Assembly: GCF_003610455.1 (NCBI RefSeq)
Contig: NZ_RAQK01000001.1
Coordinates: forward strand, 1-64,000
Length of the DNA stretch: 64,000 bases
From: Sulfitobacter guttiformis
Lineage (GTDB): Bacteria > Pseudomonadota > Alphaproteobacteria > Rhodobacterales > Rhodobacteraceae
Direction of reading: 5' to 3'
Part shown: positions 45,247 to 54,024 of the stretch, one piece after another
Layout: every line of letters starts with the position of its first letter
Position numbering within the stretch: position 1 is the first letter of the stretch
Notes under the pieces: model-generated
What the model was told of the DNA's origin: nothing
Database searches by the model: none
What the model saw: the letters and a program-made list of their open reading frames with translations, nothing else
Made by a program: the position numbers and the translations under genes

Positions 45247-46215
45247 TTAGGAAGCGCCCCGCATTCTTGCGCCCAGAAGGCAGCAAATTTCCGTCGCCAC
45301 ATGCGCGCCCGCAATCGCGGTTGCCCCAGTGGTATCAAAGGGCGGCGATACTTCGACAATATCGCCGCCGCGAATATTAATCCCCGCCAGATCGCGTAGC
45401 ATTGCCGCTGCCTGCCAGCTCGCCAATCCACCCCAGACAGGTGTGCCGGTTCCGGGAGCGAAAGCAGGATCCAACGCATCTATATCAAATGTGAGGTATG
45501 TGGGATTAGTCCCTAATATTTTCTTAATCTTTTCGACCGCTGCCGCCGTTCCCTTTTCATGTATCTCACGGGCATCAATCGTAGTGACGCCCATCGTGTC
45601 GTCGTTATGCGTGCGGATGCCCACCTGAACGGATGTCGCTGGATCGATCAGCCCCAGCTTGATCGCCTTGTAAAACATCGTGCCATGGTCGATCCGCTCC
45701 ATATCATCATCGACCCAAGTGTCTGAGTGGGCATCAAAATGCAGCAAACTCATCGGCCCGAACTTCTCGGCATATGCTTTGAGGATCGGAAAGCTGATGT
45801 AGTGGTCGCCGCCAAGCGCCACGCTGGCCACGCCCGCATCAAGAATGCCCTTGATGTGCGCAGTCAGGGTGGCGGGAAATTCCGACACACGCGCATAATC
45901 AAACGCCAGATCTCCGTAGTCGATGATCGCTCGTTCGCTGAGCACATCGAAATCCCAGCCATAGGGCGGATCATAGGGCTGTAATGTGCTTGCCTCGCGG
46001 ATCGCGCGCGGACCCAAACGTGTGCCCGTGCGGTTCGTTACCGCCTGATCGAACGGCACGCCCGTGATCGCAATGTCCACACCGGTTAGGTCCTTGGTGT
46101 ATCTGCGCCGTAAAAACGATGTCGCCCCACCAAATGCGTTCTCGAAACTGTGTCCCTTTAGATCGTTGCGGGTAAACGCTTGATCCACTTGGGATTTTGC
46201 ATCTTCCAGACCCAT
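45247..46215 (-). CDS. Agmatinase-family ureohydrolase (copy 2)
   Basis: 322 residues. GGDHYIS, HFDAHSDTWVDDDMERIDHG and FDIDALDPAFAPGTGTPV carry the metal ligands. It differs enough from copy 1 (for example DAHSDTW against DAHADVN) to suggest another substrate. The ATG overlaps the stop of the M20 amidohydrolase by one base (TAATG), so the two are cotranslated. Confidence 0.9.
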   Translation of the reverse strand: MGLEDAKSQVDQAFTRNDLKGHSFENAFGGATSFLRRRYTKDLTGVDIAITGVPFDQAVTNRTGTRLGPRAIREASTLQPYDPPYGWDFDVLSERAIIDYGDLAFDYARVSEFPATLTAHIKGILDAGVASVALGGDHYISFPILKAYAEKFGPMSLLHFDAHSDTWVDDDMERIDHGTMFYKAIKLGLIDPATSVQVGIRTHNDDTMGVTTIDAREIHEKGTAAAVEKIKKILGTNPTYLTFDIDALDPAFAPGTGTPVWGGLASWQAAAMLRDLAGINIRGGDIVEVSPPFDTTGATAIAGAHVATEICCLLGARMRGAS

Positions 46216-47381
46216 TATTTCACCGCCGGTTGCATCTGCTCGACGAGCTGCGCAAAGAATGACGCACCCACGGGCGAGATCGCATCGTTGAAGTTGTATT
46301 TAGGATGATGCAGCCCTGCACCTGCGCCCGCACCCAAAAACAGGTAGGAACCTGGACGCTCTTCCAGCATGTAGGAAAAATCCTCGGCTCCGGCAACTTT
46401 GGCGAATTCATCCTCCACCATGTCCGCGCCCACCAGTGAGCGTGCCACGCCTGCGGCAAAAGCCGTCTGCGCGTCTGAGTTGATCGTTGCAGGATAGCCT
46501 TCTTCGTAATCAAGTTCTGCCTCGACGCCGTAACTGGCCGCTTGGCCTTGTACGATTTCTGTCATCCGCTTGATAATTGTATCACGGGTTTCTTTGTCAA
46601 ACGTGCGCACGGTGCCGTTGATCATTGCGGTATCGGGGATCACGTTACTGGCGCTGCCTGTGTGAATTTGCGTGACCGAAATCACCTTTTCCGCCCCTGA
46701 ATGGACGTTGCGACTGATAATCGTCTGGATTGCGGTGACCATGCCACACGCCGCCACCACGGGGTCCGCCGTTTCGTGCGGCATCGCCCCATGGCCGCCC
46801 CGCCCGTTGATCGTAATCGTGAACGAATCCACCGCCGCCATGATCGCACCGGGACGGGTATAGAACGCCCCCTCGTCGGCTCCGGGCAGGTTGTGGATGC
46901 CATATACTTCAGAGATGTCGAAACGGTCCATCATCCCTTCGGCGCACATCACTTGCGCGCCGCCACCCTCTTCCTCGGCTGGTTGGAAAATCAGCGCAAC
47001 ACGGCCCGCAAAATTGCGCGTCTCAACCATATATTTCGCCGCACCGAGCAACATCGCGGTATGTCCGTCATGCCCGCAGGCGTGCATTTTTCCGGCATGT
47101 GTCGAAGCATAATCGACGCCAGTTGCCTCCTCGATGGGGAGTGCATCAAAATCGGCGCGCAAGCCAATGGTTTTCCCCGCGCCGCGCCCGTTGATGATTG
47201 CTACAATACCCGTCTGCGCGATGCCCTCATGGATCTCGTCGACGCCGAACTCCTGCAACCGCTCCTTGATAAAAGCCGCTGTTTTCGGACAGTCAAAGCT
47301 GAGCTCGGGGATGGTATGCAAATGGCGCCGCCATGCTGTCATGTCTTCTGCAAAATCGGCAATACGGTTGATTACGGGCAT
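46215..47381 (-). CDS. M20 amidohydrolase (hippurate hydrolase / N-acyl amino acid deacylase type)
   Basis: 388 residues. Metal site HACGHDGHTAMLLGAA (about 100-115), PAEEEGGGAQVM, and HNLPGADEGAFYTRPG, all typical of the HipO/IAA-amino acid hydrolase branch of M20. It cleaves the amide of acylated amino acids. The ATG at 47381 has CAGGAG upstream. It leads the block with the two agmatinase-like genes, hinting at one pathway for guanidino or N-acyl compounds, but that is inference. Confidence 0.88.
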   Translation of the reverse strand: MPVINRIADFAEDMTAWRRHLHTIPELSFDCPKTAAFIKERLQEFGVDEIHEGIAQTGIVAIINGRGAGKTIGLRADFDALPIEEATGVDYASTHAGKMHACGHDGHTAMLLGAAKYMVETRNFAGRVALIFQPAEEEGGGAQVMCAEGMMDRFDISEVYGIHNLPGADEGAFYTRPGAIMAAVDSFTITINGRGGHGAMPHETADPVVAACGMVTAIQTIISRNVHSGAEKVISVTQIHTGSASNVIPDTAMINGTVRTFDKETRDTIIKRMTEIVQGQAASYGVEAELDYEEGYPATINSDAQTAFAAGVARSLVGADMVEDEFAKVAGAEDFSYMLEERPGSYLFLGAGAGAGLHHPKYNFNDAISPVGASFFAQLVEQMQPAVK

Positions 47382-47437
47382 GGGTGGACTCCTGTCTGCT
47401 GTTATCCTTATCTGACACCGAACGAGGGAGACCCGCA

Positions 47438-48259
47438 ATGCCAGATGACCTGATCCATGATGAAACCGCTGGCATTGAGCGCCTGCTTGAAATCATGCGC
47501 CGCTTGCGCGATCCGGACACTGGCTGTCCATGGGATATCGAGCAGGATTTCGACACCATCGCCCCCTACACCATCGAGGAAGCTTATGAAGTTGCAGACG
47601 CCATTGCGCGGCGCGACTGGCCCGAACTTGAAGGAGAGTTGGGCGATCTGCTGCTCCAGTCTGTTTATCACACTGCTATAGGTTCAGAGGCAGGGCATTT
47701 TACCTTCCAGTCCGTAGTGCGCAACATTTCCAACAAAATGGTCGCCCGTCACCCCCATGTTTTCGGGGACGAAAGCCGTGAGAAATCCGCCGACCAGCAA
47801 ACCGCCGATTGGGAAGCGATCAAAGCGACCGAGCGGGCGGAAAAATTCCAGCAGGGTGCGCTTGATGGTGTGGCCATCGGCCTGCCCGCGCTTTTGCGCG
47901 CCTACAAACTGCAAAAGCGCGCTGCACGCGTAGGATTTGACTGGCCAGACACTTCGGATGTGATTGCAAAAATTCAGGAGGAAGCCGCCGAGTTGGTGGA
48001 GGCCCGCGATACGCTCACGCCCGCAGAGCAGTTCGAGGAATTCGGTGATCTGATGTTTGTGATGGCCAATCTAGGAAGGCATCTGGGCATTGAGCCAGAG
48101 GCCGCATTGCGTGCTGCCAACGCCAAATTTACCCGCCGCTTTTCGGGTGTCGAGGAAAAGCTGCGCAAGATCGGAAAAACCCCGCAAGAAAGCGACCTGA
48201 CCGAGATGGATGCCCTATGGGATGCTGTCAAAGCGGACGAAAAAGCCGCAAAATCCTAG
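47438..48259 (+). CDS. mazG: Nucleoside triphosphate pyrophosphohydrolase MazG
   Basis: 273 residues with two MazG domains. The first has EEAYEVADAI (about 47-56) and the second EEAAELVEARD (about 185-195), plus CPWDIEQDFDT at the start. It hydrolyses NTPs to NMP and PPi and lowers (p)ppGpp levels in E. coli. The ATG at 47438 has GGGAG upstream; an earlier ATG at 47384 has none. Its stop overlaps the convergent sulfotransferase-like gene by 4 bp. Confidence 0.94.
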   Translation: MPDDLIHDETAGIERLLEIMRRLRDPDTGCPWDIEQDFDTIAPYTIEEAYEVADAIARRDWPELEGELGDLLLQSVYHTAIGSEAGHFTFQSVVRNISNKMVARHPHVFGDESREKSADQQTADWEAIKATERAEKFQQGALDGVAIGLPALLRAYKLQKRAARVGFDWPDTSDVIAKIQEEAAELVEARDTLTPAEQFEEFGDLMFVMANLGRHLGIEPEAALRAANAKFTRRFSGVEEKLRKIGKTPQESDLTEMDALWDAVKADEKAAKS

Positions 48260-49143
48260 CGTAACAACATCACCGCTGGCATTAATTCGATCTCGTCAAG
48301 GTGTTCTTTATATCGCCCCTCAAGGATCCGCGTCTGGCGTTTGGTAAACTCCGAGACGCCGCGACTTGTTATGTCATCTCGGTGCGCTGCAATGATTTGT
48401 TGCCATGCCTCGCGCTCCAGCGTCTCACCCGCGCTGTACCTTTCCTGCAGGGCCAGCAGGGCCGCATCGGTGGCAGAATGGTTCATCCGCCGTGCAGGCT
48501 CGCGCAGCGGCACTTCGGCCAGTTCAGGCACCAGCATGCCCAGAATATCCACACTTCGTCCGCGTCGTGGATAATCGATCACAACCAACTCCTGCACTTT
48601 GAGATACTGGAACACCAGCCGCACCAGATCGGGCCATCCACGATCCATGTGCAACATATTATGCCGCCCTTCAGCGAAGGCAGGAGATTTGTTATCCTCC
48701 GCCCGCTTGCGGTAGGCAGAGATATAGAGATCTGTATAGTCGCGCACCACCAGCACAGCGCGCAAAACGGGCGCTCCGGCCGCCGCCGCAAGCGTTTGCA
48801 GCCGCGCTTCGGCGGCGGGATAAAACTGACCGGCGGGAAAATGGATCATACGGCCGGGTATATTTTCCTCGGAAAGGATCATCGCATGGCTGTCGGGCGT
48901 CACAAACCGCTGCAGTTCGGTCGCGGCAGCAGGCAGGAACCTGCGCTCCCATTGGCCCATGTTGCGCGGATCAGGCAGCTTGAGGCGCAAATCCCCCTGC
49001 GGAATGTCATCGCGCCCCGGATAGGCAAGGTCATAGCCCTGCGCCGCCAGCAGGTCACGGTTCTCGGCCAGCATCATCTGGAACGATGATGTGCCCGTCC
49101 GGTGCGCGCCCAAATGTACATAAAGTGGCTTACCTTGTGTCAT
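48256..49143 (-). CDS. Sulfotransferase-like P-loop protein
   Basis: About 295 residues. The PAPS-binding P-loop is GAHRTGTSS (near residue 12), followed by a typical alternating alpha/beta body with VLVVRDYTDLYISAYRKRAED in place of the 3'-phosphate-binding motif. Family members move sulfate onto glycans, lipids or tyrosines, but many bacterial ones are uncharacterised. The ATG at 49143 is used; a TTG six codons earlier is possible. Confidence 0.75.
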   Translation of the reverse strand: MTQGKPLYVHLGAHRTGTSSFQMMLAENRDLLAAQGYDLAYPGRDDIPQGDLRLKLPDPRNMGQWERRFLPAAATELQRFVTPDSHAMILSEENIPGRMIHFPAGQFYPAAEARLQTLAAAAGAPVLRAVLVVRDYTDLYISAYRKRAEDNKSPAFAEGRHNMLHMDRGWPDLVRLVFQYLKVQELVVIDYPRRGRSVDILGMLVPELAEVPLREPARRMNHSATDAALLALQERYSAGETLEREAWQQIIAAHRDDITSRGVSEFTKRQTRILEGRYKEHLDEIELMPAVMLLR

Positions 49144-49251
49144 GTTCAAAGACTTACCCAATCAGCGCGCCCCAGCGCAAGCCGTCCTGACTGCTGGACA
49201 AGGGTGCATTGGCTTGCGATTGTGCGCAAAAGAGTGATGACAGGAAAACGG

Positions 49252-50193
49252 ATGCCACCGCGCAAGATTATTATTGATACAGATCCCGGTCAGGATGATG
49301 CCGTCGCGATCCTGCTGGCCCTCGCCAGCCCCGAAGACGTCGAAGTGCTGGGCATTACCTGTGTCGCAGGAAACGTACCGCTGCCGCTTACCACACGAAA
49401 TGCGCGTATTATATGCGAGTTGGCAGGCCGCCCCGATATGCAGGTATTTGCGGGCTGTGACCGCCCTTTAGGCCGCGATCTGGTCACCGCCGAGCATGTT
49501 CACGGCAAAACCGGCCTCGACGGCCCTACGCTGCCGGAACCTGTAATGCCTATGGCAGACGGTCACGCCGTTGACTTCATCATCGAGCAATTGCGTAAGT
49601 TCGCTCCCGGCACCATCACGCTTTGCCCGCTGGGACCCCTCACCAACATCGCCACAGCGTTGCAAAAAGCGCCCGACATCGCAGGCCGCATCGCGAAAAT
49701 CGTGCTGATGGGTGGCGGGTATTTCGAGGGGGGCAACATCACTCCAGCTGCTGAATTCAACATTTATGTCGATCCGCAAGCTGCTGATATTGTATTTAAA
49801 TGTGGTGCATCAATTGTTGTGATGCCCCTTGACGTCACCCATAAGGCCCTTGTCACACGTCCTCGCAATGATGCCTTCCGCGCGCTTGGCACGCCCGCCG
49901 GAATTGCCGTGGCCGAGATGACCGATTTCTTTGAGCGGTTTGACAAGGAGAAGTACGGCTCTGCAGGTGCACCGCTGCATGATCCTTGCGTTACCGCCTA
50001 TCTGATCCAGCCCGACCTTTTCAAGGGACGCCACATAAACGTCGAGATCGAAACCCTGTCGGAGTTGACGATGGGCATGACCGTAGCCGATTGGTGGGGC
50101 GTAACCGGACGGCCCCCCAACGCAACCTTTATGGGAGATGTCGACGCTGACGGCTTCTTTTCCCTGCTGACCACGCGGCTGGCCCGCCTGTGA
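49252..50193 (+). CDS. Inosine-uridine preferring nucleoside hydrolase family protein
   Basis: 313 residues. The Ca-binding N-terminal motif DTDPGQDDA (8-16), LMGGGYFEGGNITPAAEFNIYVDPQAA, and HDPCVTAYLI near the end. Hydrolyses ribonucleosides to base and ribose for salvage. The ATG at 49252 has AGGA six bases upstream and directly gives the conserved N-terminus; earlier starts add an unconserved tail. It overlaps the GNAT gene by 4 bp (GTGA). Confidence 0.93.
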   Translation: MPPRKIIIDTDPGQDDAVAILLALASPEDVEVLGITCVAGNVPLPLTTRNARIICELAGRPDMQVFAGCDRPLGRDLVTAEHVHGKTGLDGPTLPEPVMPMADGHAVDFIIEQLRKFAPGTITLCPLGPLTNIATALQKAPDIAGRIAKIVLMGGGYFEGGNITPAAEFNIYVDPQAADIVFKCGASIVVMPLDVTHKALVTRPRNDAFRALGTPAGIAVAEMTDFFERFDKEKYGSAGAPLHDPCVTAYLIQPDLFKGRHINVEIETLSELTMGMTVADWWGVTGRPPNATFMGDVDADGFFSLLTTRLARL

Positions 50194-50639
50194 GTGCAGC
50201 GCTCACCCTCGCAGGGCCTGACCAGCTTGAAAAAATCCTGCCCCTTGTGGCGTCTTATCACCTTGAGGCGGGGATAGATTCTACCGACGCGTCGCGTATG
50301 ACGGGCATCGCCCCGCTGCTTGACGGTATCCCGCAGGGGTGTGCCTATCTGATCGGGCCGCCCCGTGCGCCCATTGGGTATATTGTCATCACCTTCGGCT
50401 GGTCAGTGGAATTCGGCGGCCTCGATGCAATCATAGACGAGCTTTATGTCCGCCCTGGCGTGCGCGGCCGTGGCATTGGATCAGAAGCACTGATCGCCCT
50501 GCCGCGCGCCCTCGCCAGCGGCGGTTTGCGCGCCATCCATCTTGAAGTTGATCGCAGCAACGAACAAGCGCTCAAACTCTATCAACGTGCTGGCTTCACC
50601 CCGCGAAACAATTCTGTTTCCCTCTCCAAACGCCTCTGA
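50190..50639 (+). CDS. GNAT family N-acetyltransferase
   Basis: 149 residues; the acetyl-CoA loop RPGVRGRGIGSEALIAL (about 90-106) and the C-terminal beta bulge ALKLYQRAGFTPR. Substrate unknown. Starts at GTG on the nucleoside-hydrolase stop, so it is part of that operon. Confidence 0.88.
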   Translation: MSAALTLAGPDQLEKILPLVASYHLEAGIDSTDASRMTGIAPLLDGIPQGCAYLIGPPRAPIGYIVITFGWSVEFGGLDAIIDELYVRPGVRGRGIGSEALIALPRALASGGLRAIHLEVDRSNEQALKLYQRAGFTPRNNSVSLSKRL

Positions 50640-50650
50640 CGGAGCTAAGC

Positions 50651-52060
50651 ATGCAGATCCCCTTTAACAACAGTTTTGCCGCGCTGCCCGATGCATTTTA
50701 TACCAAACTGGCGCCAACATCAGTTTCAGCACCCAAGCTATTGGCTTTCAACGAGGATCTTGCAAAACTTCTAGGAATTGCCTACGATGATAGCAAAGAG
50801 CTGGCAGAAGCTTTTAGCGGTAACAAAATACCCCAAGGTGCCGATCCGTTGGCTCAGCTTTATTCCGGTCACCAGTTCGGGAATTACAATCAGCAGCTTG
50901 GCGATGGTCGCGCAATTCTGCTTGGTGAAGCCATAGACTTCAATGGTATACGCCGCGATATTCAACTAAAAGGTTCGGGCCGCACTCCTTATTCACGGGG
51001 CGGTGACGGGCGCGCATGGTTGGGCCCGGTGCTCCGCGAATATGTCGTATCCGAAGCGATGCACGCTCTTGGTATTCCTACCACCCGCGCACTCGCTGCG
51101 GTCAGCACCGGCGAAGATATCCTGCGCGAGCAAGGTATGCTGCCCGGTGCTGTGCTGACCCGCACGGCCCGCAGTCACCTCCGTGTTGGAAGCTTTCAAG
51201 TCTTTGCACACAGGGGTCAGACGGACGATCTGCAAACCCTCACCGATTATGCCATCGCGCGCCACTACCCCGATGCAAATGGCCCGATGGACCTGTTGCG
51301 CGCGGTATGTACCGCACAGGCAGATCTAATTGCCAAATGGATGTCCGTAGGTTTTATCCACGGTGTGATGAATACCGATAATTGTGCTATTGGCGGCGAA
51401 ACAATTGATTATGGCCCATGCGCCTTCATGGATAATTTCCACTCCGGCCGCGTATTTTCAAGCATCGACCAACAGGCCCGCTATGCCTACGGCAATCAGC
51501 CTGACATCGCAGTCTGGAACATGGCGCAACTGGCCACTGCACTGATTCAGTTATTTCCGGATAAAGACGCCGCAATTGAGGAGGCCACAGAAATCATCCA
51601 CGCCATGCCCGCCCAGTTGGAAGCAGCATGGTTGACCCGTTTCGCCGCCAAAATCGGCATTACCCATCCCACTGCACCGGACGCAGAACTGATCCAATCT
51701 TTGCTGAACCTGATGCAAAAAGACGGGTCGGATTTTACCAATACATTCCGTGCCTTGGGCACTGCTTCTGCCAGCGACCAGTTTACCGAACGCGATGCGT
51801 TTGCCGCCTGGGCAACCGAGCACGCTGCGAGGGTTAAAAACATTCCTGATGCCGCTGATATTATGTTAAAAAATAATCCTGCAGTGATTCCGCGCAACCA
51901 CCGGATCGAGCAGATGATCGAAGCCGCAGTCGCAGGCGACATGGCCCCGTTCGAGCGCCTGATCCAGGCGTATGCAACACCTTATACCCATACCGATGCT
52001 GACCTCGCCACACCGCCAACATCAGCGGAAATCGTGCCCGCAACCTTCTGCGGAACCTAA
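50651..52060 (+). CDS. selO: Protein adenylyltransferase SelO (YdiU)
   Basis: 469 residues. Pseudokinase-like fold with the hallmark QLYSGHQFGNYNQQLGDGRA and the KGSGRTPYSRGGDGRAWLGPVLREYVVSEAMHALGIPTTRAL block, plus HGVMNTDNCAIGGETIDYGPCAFMD. It transfers AMP to Ser, Thr or Tyr on redox-related proteins. It ends FCGT, the spot where many eukaryotic copies carry selenocysteine; here it is cysteine. Full length; the last 4 bp overlap a convergent transporter gene. Confidence 0.95.
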   Translation: MQIPFNNSFAALPDAFYTKLAPTSVSAPKLLAFNEDLAKLLGIAYDDSKELAEAFSGNKIPQGADPLAQLYSGHQFGNYNQQLGDGRAILLGEAIDFNGIRRDIQLKGSGRTPYSRGGDGRAWLGPVLREYVVSEAMHALGIPTTRALAAVSTGEDILREQGMLPGAVLTRTARSHLRVGSFQVFAHRGQTDDLQTLTDYAIARHYPDANGPMDLLRAVCTAQADLIAKWMSVGFIHGVMNTDNCAIGGETIDYGPCAFMDNFHSGRVFSSIDQQARYAYGNQPDIAVWNMAQLATALIQLFPDKDAAIEEATEIIHAMPAQLEAAWLTRFAAKIGITHPTAPDAELIQSLLNLMQKDGSDFTNTFRALGTASASDQFTERDAFAAWATEHAARVKNIPDAADIMLKNNPAVIPRNHRIEQMIEAAVAGDMAPFERLIQAYATPYTHTDADLATPPTSAEIVPATFCGT

Positions 52061-52986
52061 ACCCTCTTGGGCTTGCGATTGATCAATGTGATCCCCGCAG
52101 CAACCAGCACCAGCGCCACCCAGATTGACGCCGCGATCTGTTCCCCCAGCAGGATCCAGCCGAGGAGTACCGAAGCCACAGGCGAAATAAAGCTGAAGGA
52201 AGCGACCGAGTTTGCTGGATACCGCTTCATCAGCCAGAACCAAGCCAGAAACCCGAGGCTCGCAACCGCGATAATCTGGAACGCCATGCCAGCAACATGG
52301 ATTGGCTGGATATCGCGCAACAATGGCCCGAAGAAAGGCGCCAGTAGCAGCAGGATTGGCGCGGAAACAAGAACCTGACTGATAAGCTGTTGTTCGGGCG
52401 GCACATCGGCCAGCGGCGTCACCCGCACCACCAGCGCAATGCCAGCCCAACACATCGCCGAGCAGACGGCCAGCAAATCGCCCGCCCAACTCACCTGTCC
52501 TCCGCCGCGTTCCGCGAGGGCGATGACCACACCAGAAAACGCCAACGCCAGCCCCAGTGCCTTGCGCCGTGTCATACGCTCCTCGGGGAGCAAAACGATA
52601 CTGGCCAGTGCAAGCCACAGGGGCATGGAATAAAATATGACCGAGCTTCGGCTTACCGTGCTAAGATCAAGTGCGTTATACAAGCACATGAATTCAAACG
52701 CGAACAATAGCCCGGACACCACCGCCCATGGCAGTGCCGCGCGCGGCATTCTCCACGATACGCCGCGTAAATACATCCACACTATCAGCACCAGAACCGC
52801 CCCTGCAGAACGTATGCCAGCCGCAAAAACCGGACTGAACCCGCCTGCGGTTACCTTGATGACCACCTGATTGAACGCGAGATGGAGCGCAAAAGCGGTC
52901 AGCGCTGCCGCCCCGAAGGCGTCCATGTCCAATTTGCGTTCCATGGCCTGATCAACGCCTTGGGCAGTGCTGTTGTCAATGCGCAT
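52057..52986 (-). CDS. EamA/DMT family transporter (1)
   Basis: 309 residues with about ten transmembrane helices in two EamA repeats (about 18-150 and 165-300; RSAGAVLVLIVWMYLRG and FSFISPVASVLLGWILLGE). Probably exports or imports a small metabolite; substrate unknown. The start has AGAGG upstream. Confidence 0.88.
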   Translation of the reverse strand: MRIDNSTAQGVDQAMERKLDMDAFGAAALTAFALHLAFNQVVIKVTAGGFSPVFAAGIRSAGAVLVLIVWMYLRGVSWRMPRAALPWAVVSGLLFAFEFMCLYNALDLSTVSRSSVIFYSMPLWLALASIVLLPEERMTRRKALGLALAFSGVVIALAERGGGQVSWAGDLLAVCSAMCWAGIALVVRVTPLADVPPEQQLISQVLVSAPILLLLAPFFGPLLRDIQPIHVAGMAFQIIAVASLGFLAWFWLMKRYPANSVASFSFISPVASVLLGWILLGEQIAASIWVALVLVAAGITLINRKPKRV

Positions 52987-53068
52987 GAGTGCCTCTTTTT
53001 CCCCCAGCTTGACCCACCTATATGTGCAAGGTTGAGAAAGTTGAATTTAACCTAAGGGGTTCTCGAAG

Positions 53069-53941
53069 ATGAGCTTGATGAAAACATTGGCCAAAGTGGC
53101 TGTCGGCGTTGCAATTGCAAAAGGAGCGGGTGCGGTGATTAAGAGCAGCCAGCGCGGCGGCAGCACGCAGGCCGGTGGTCTGGGCGGTTTGTTAGGCGGC
53201 CTGTCAGGTGGCACCGGCACCGCAGGCAGTTCTGGCGGCTTGCAGGGCATGCTGGGCGGGTTGCTTGGCGGAAGCGCGGGCGGTGGCGCAGCAGGCGGCG
53301 GCTTGGGTGGCCTGCTTGAGAGTCTCGGCGGTTCCGGCACACGGCAGGCGGGCGCTGCTTCGGGCGGCCTTGGCGGATTGCTGGGTGGTTTGACCGGTGG
53401 CGGTGGATCAGGCGGCTTGCAAGGTATGCTCGGTGGTCTTGCGGGCGCGGCCGGTGCAGGCGGCCTACTTGGCGGTCTAAGCAGTACAATGAATAAAGCT
53501 CCCGAGCAAAACGACGAAAGCTTTGGCGCTGTGCTGAACTCTCAGTTCGACGAAAGCCCGCAGCCCGCAATCGAGCCCTCGCAGGAGCAGGAAGCGATCG
53601 CAGCATTGATGTTGTCGGCGATGATCCAAGCAGCAAAGTCCGACGGCGTTTTCGACGATACCGAAAAGGAAAAGTTGCTGGGTCATCTGGGTGACATCGA
53701 CCCCGAAGAGGCCGCATTTGTTCAGGAGCGGATGCAGGCGCCCGTTAACATCGAAGCGCTTGTTGCAAATACGCCCGAAGGAATGGGCCCGCAGGTCTAT
53801 ACCATGAGCGTAATGGCCATTGATCTGGACACACAAGACGAGGCGAAATACCTGCACAAACTGGCAACTGCCTACGGAATGCAGCCAGCGCAGGTAAACG
53901 AGATTCATGCTCAACTGGGTGTGCCGTCGCTCTACACCTGA
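53069..53941 (+). CDS. DUF533 (TerB-like) protein with glycine-rich repeats
   Basis: 290 residues. After an N-terminal helix, residues about 35-140 are low complexity made from GGLGGLLGGL-type units repeated many times, then a TerB/DUF533 helical domain (about 175-285; IAALMLSAMIQAAKSDGVFDDTEKEKLLGHLGDID). Function unknown; the helical domain is a metal-binding-type bundle in TerB. The repeats are part of the frame, not an assembly fault, since the downstream frame stays open. A strong terminator follows. Confidence 0.85.
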   Translation: MSLMKTLAKVAVGVAIAKGAGAVIKSSQRGGSTQAGGLGGLLGGLSGGTGTAGSSGGLQGMLGGLLGGSAGGGAAGGGLGGLLESLGGSGTRQAGAASGGLGGLLGGLTGGGGSGGLQGMLGGLAGAAGAGGLLGGLSSTMNKAPEQNDESFGAVLNSQFDESPQPAIEPSQEQEAIAALMLSAMIQAAKSDGVFDDTEKEKLLGHLGDIDPEEAAFVQERMQAPVNIEALVANTPEGMGPQVYTMSVMAIDLDTQDEAKYLHKLATAYGMQPAQVNEIHAQLGVPSLYT

Positions 53942-53956
53942 TCAAAACCGTTTATC

Positions 53957-53995
53957 CGATAAAAAAAAGGCGCCTCTTGGGGCGCCTTTTTTCAA
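53957..53995. terminator. Bidirectional terminator between the DUF533 and DEAD-box genes
   Basis: AAAAAAAAGGCGCC-tcttg-GGCGCCTTTTTT: a GC-rich 6-bp core with paired A and T runs. It can end both convergent genes. Confidence 0.92.
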
Positions 53996-54024
53996 TCTTT
54001 CGTACGGCTGGTGTGGTTCGGCGC

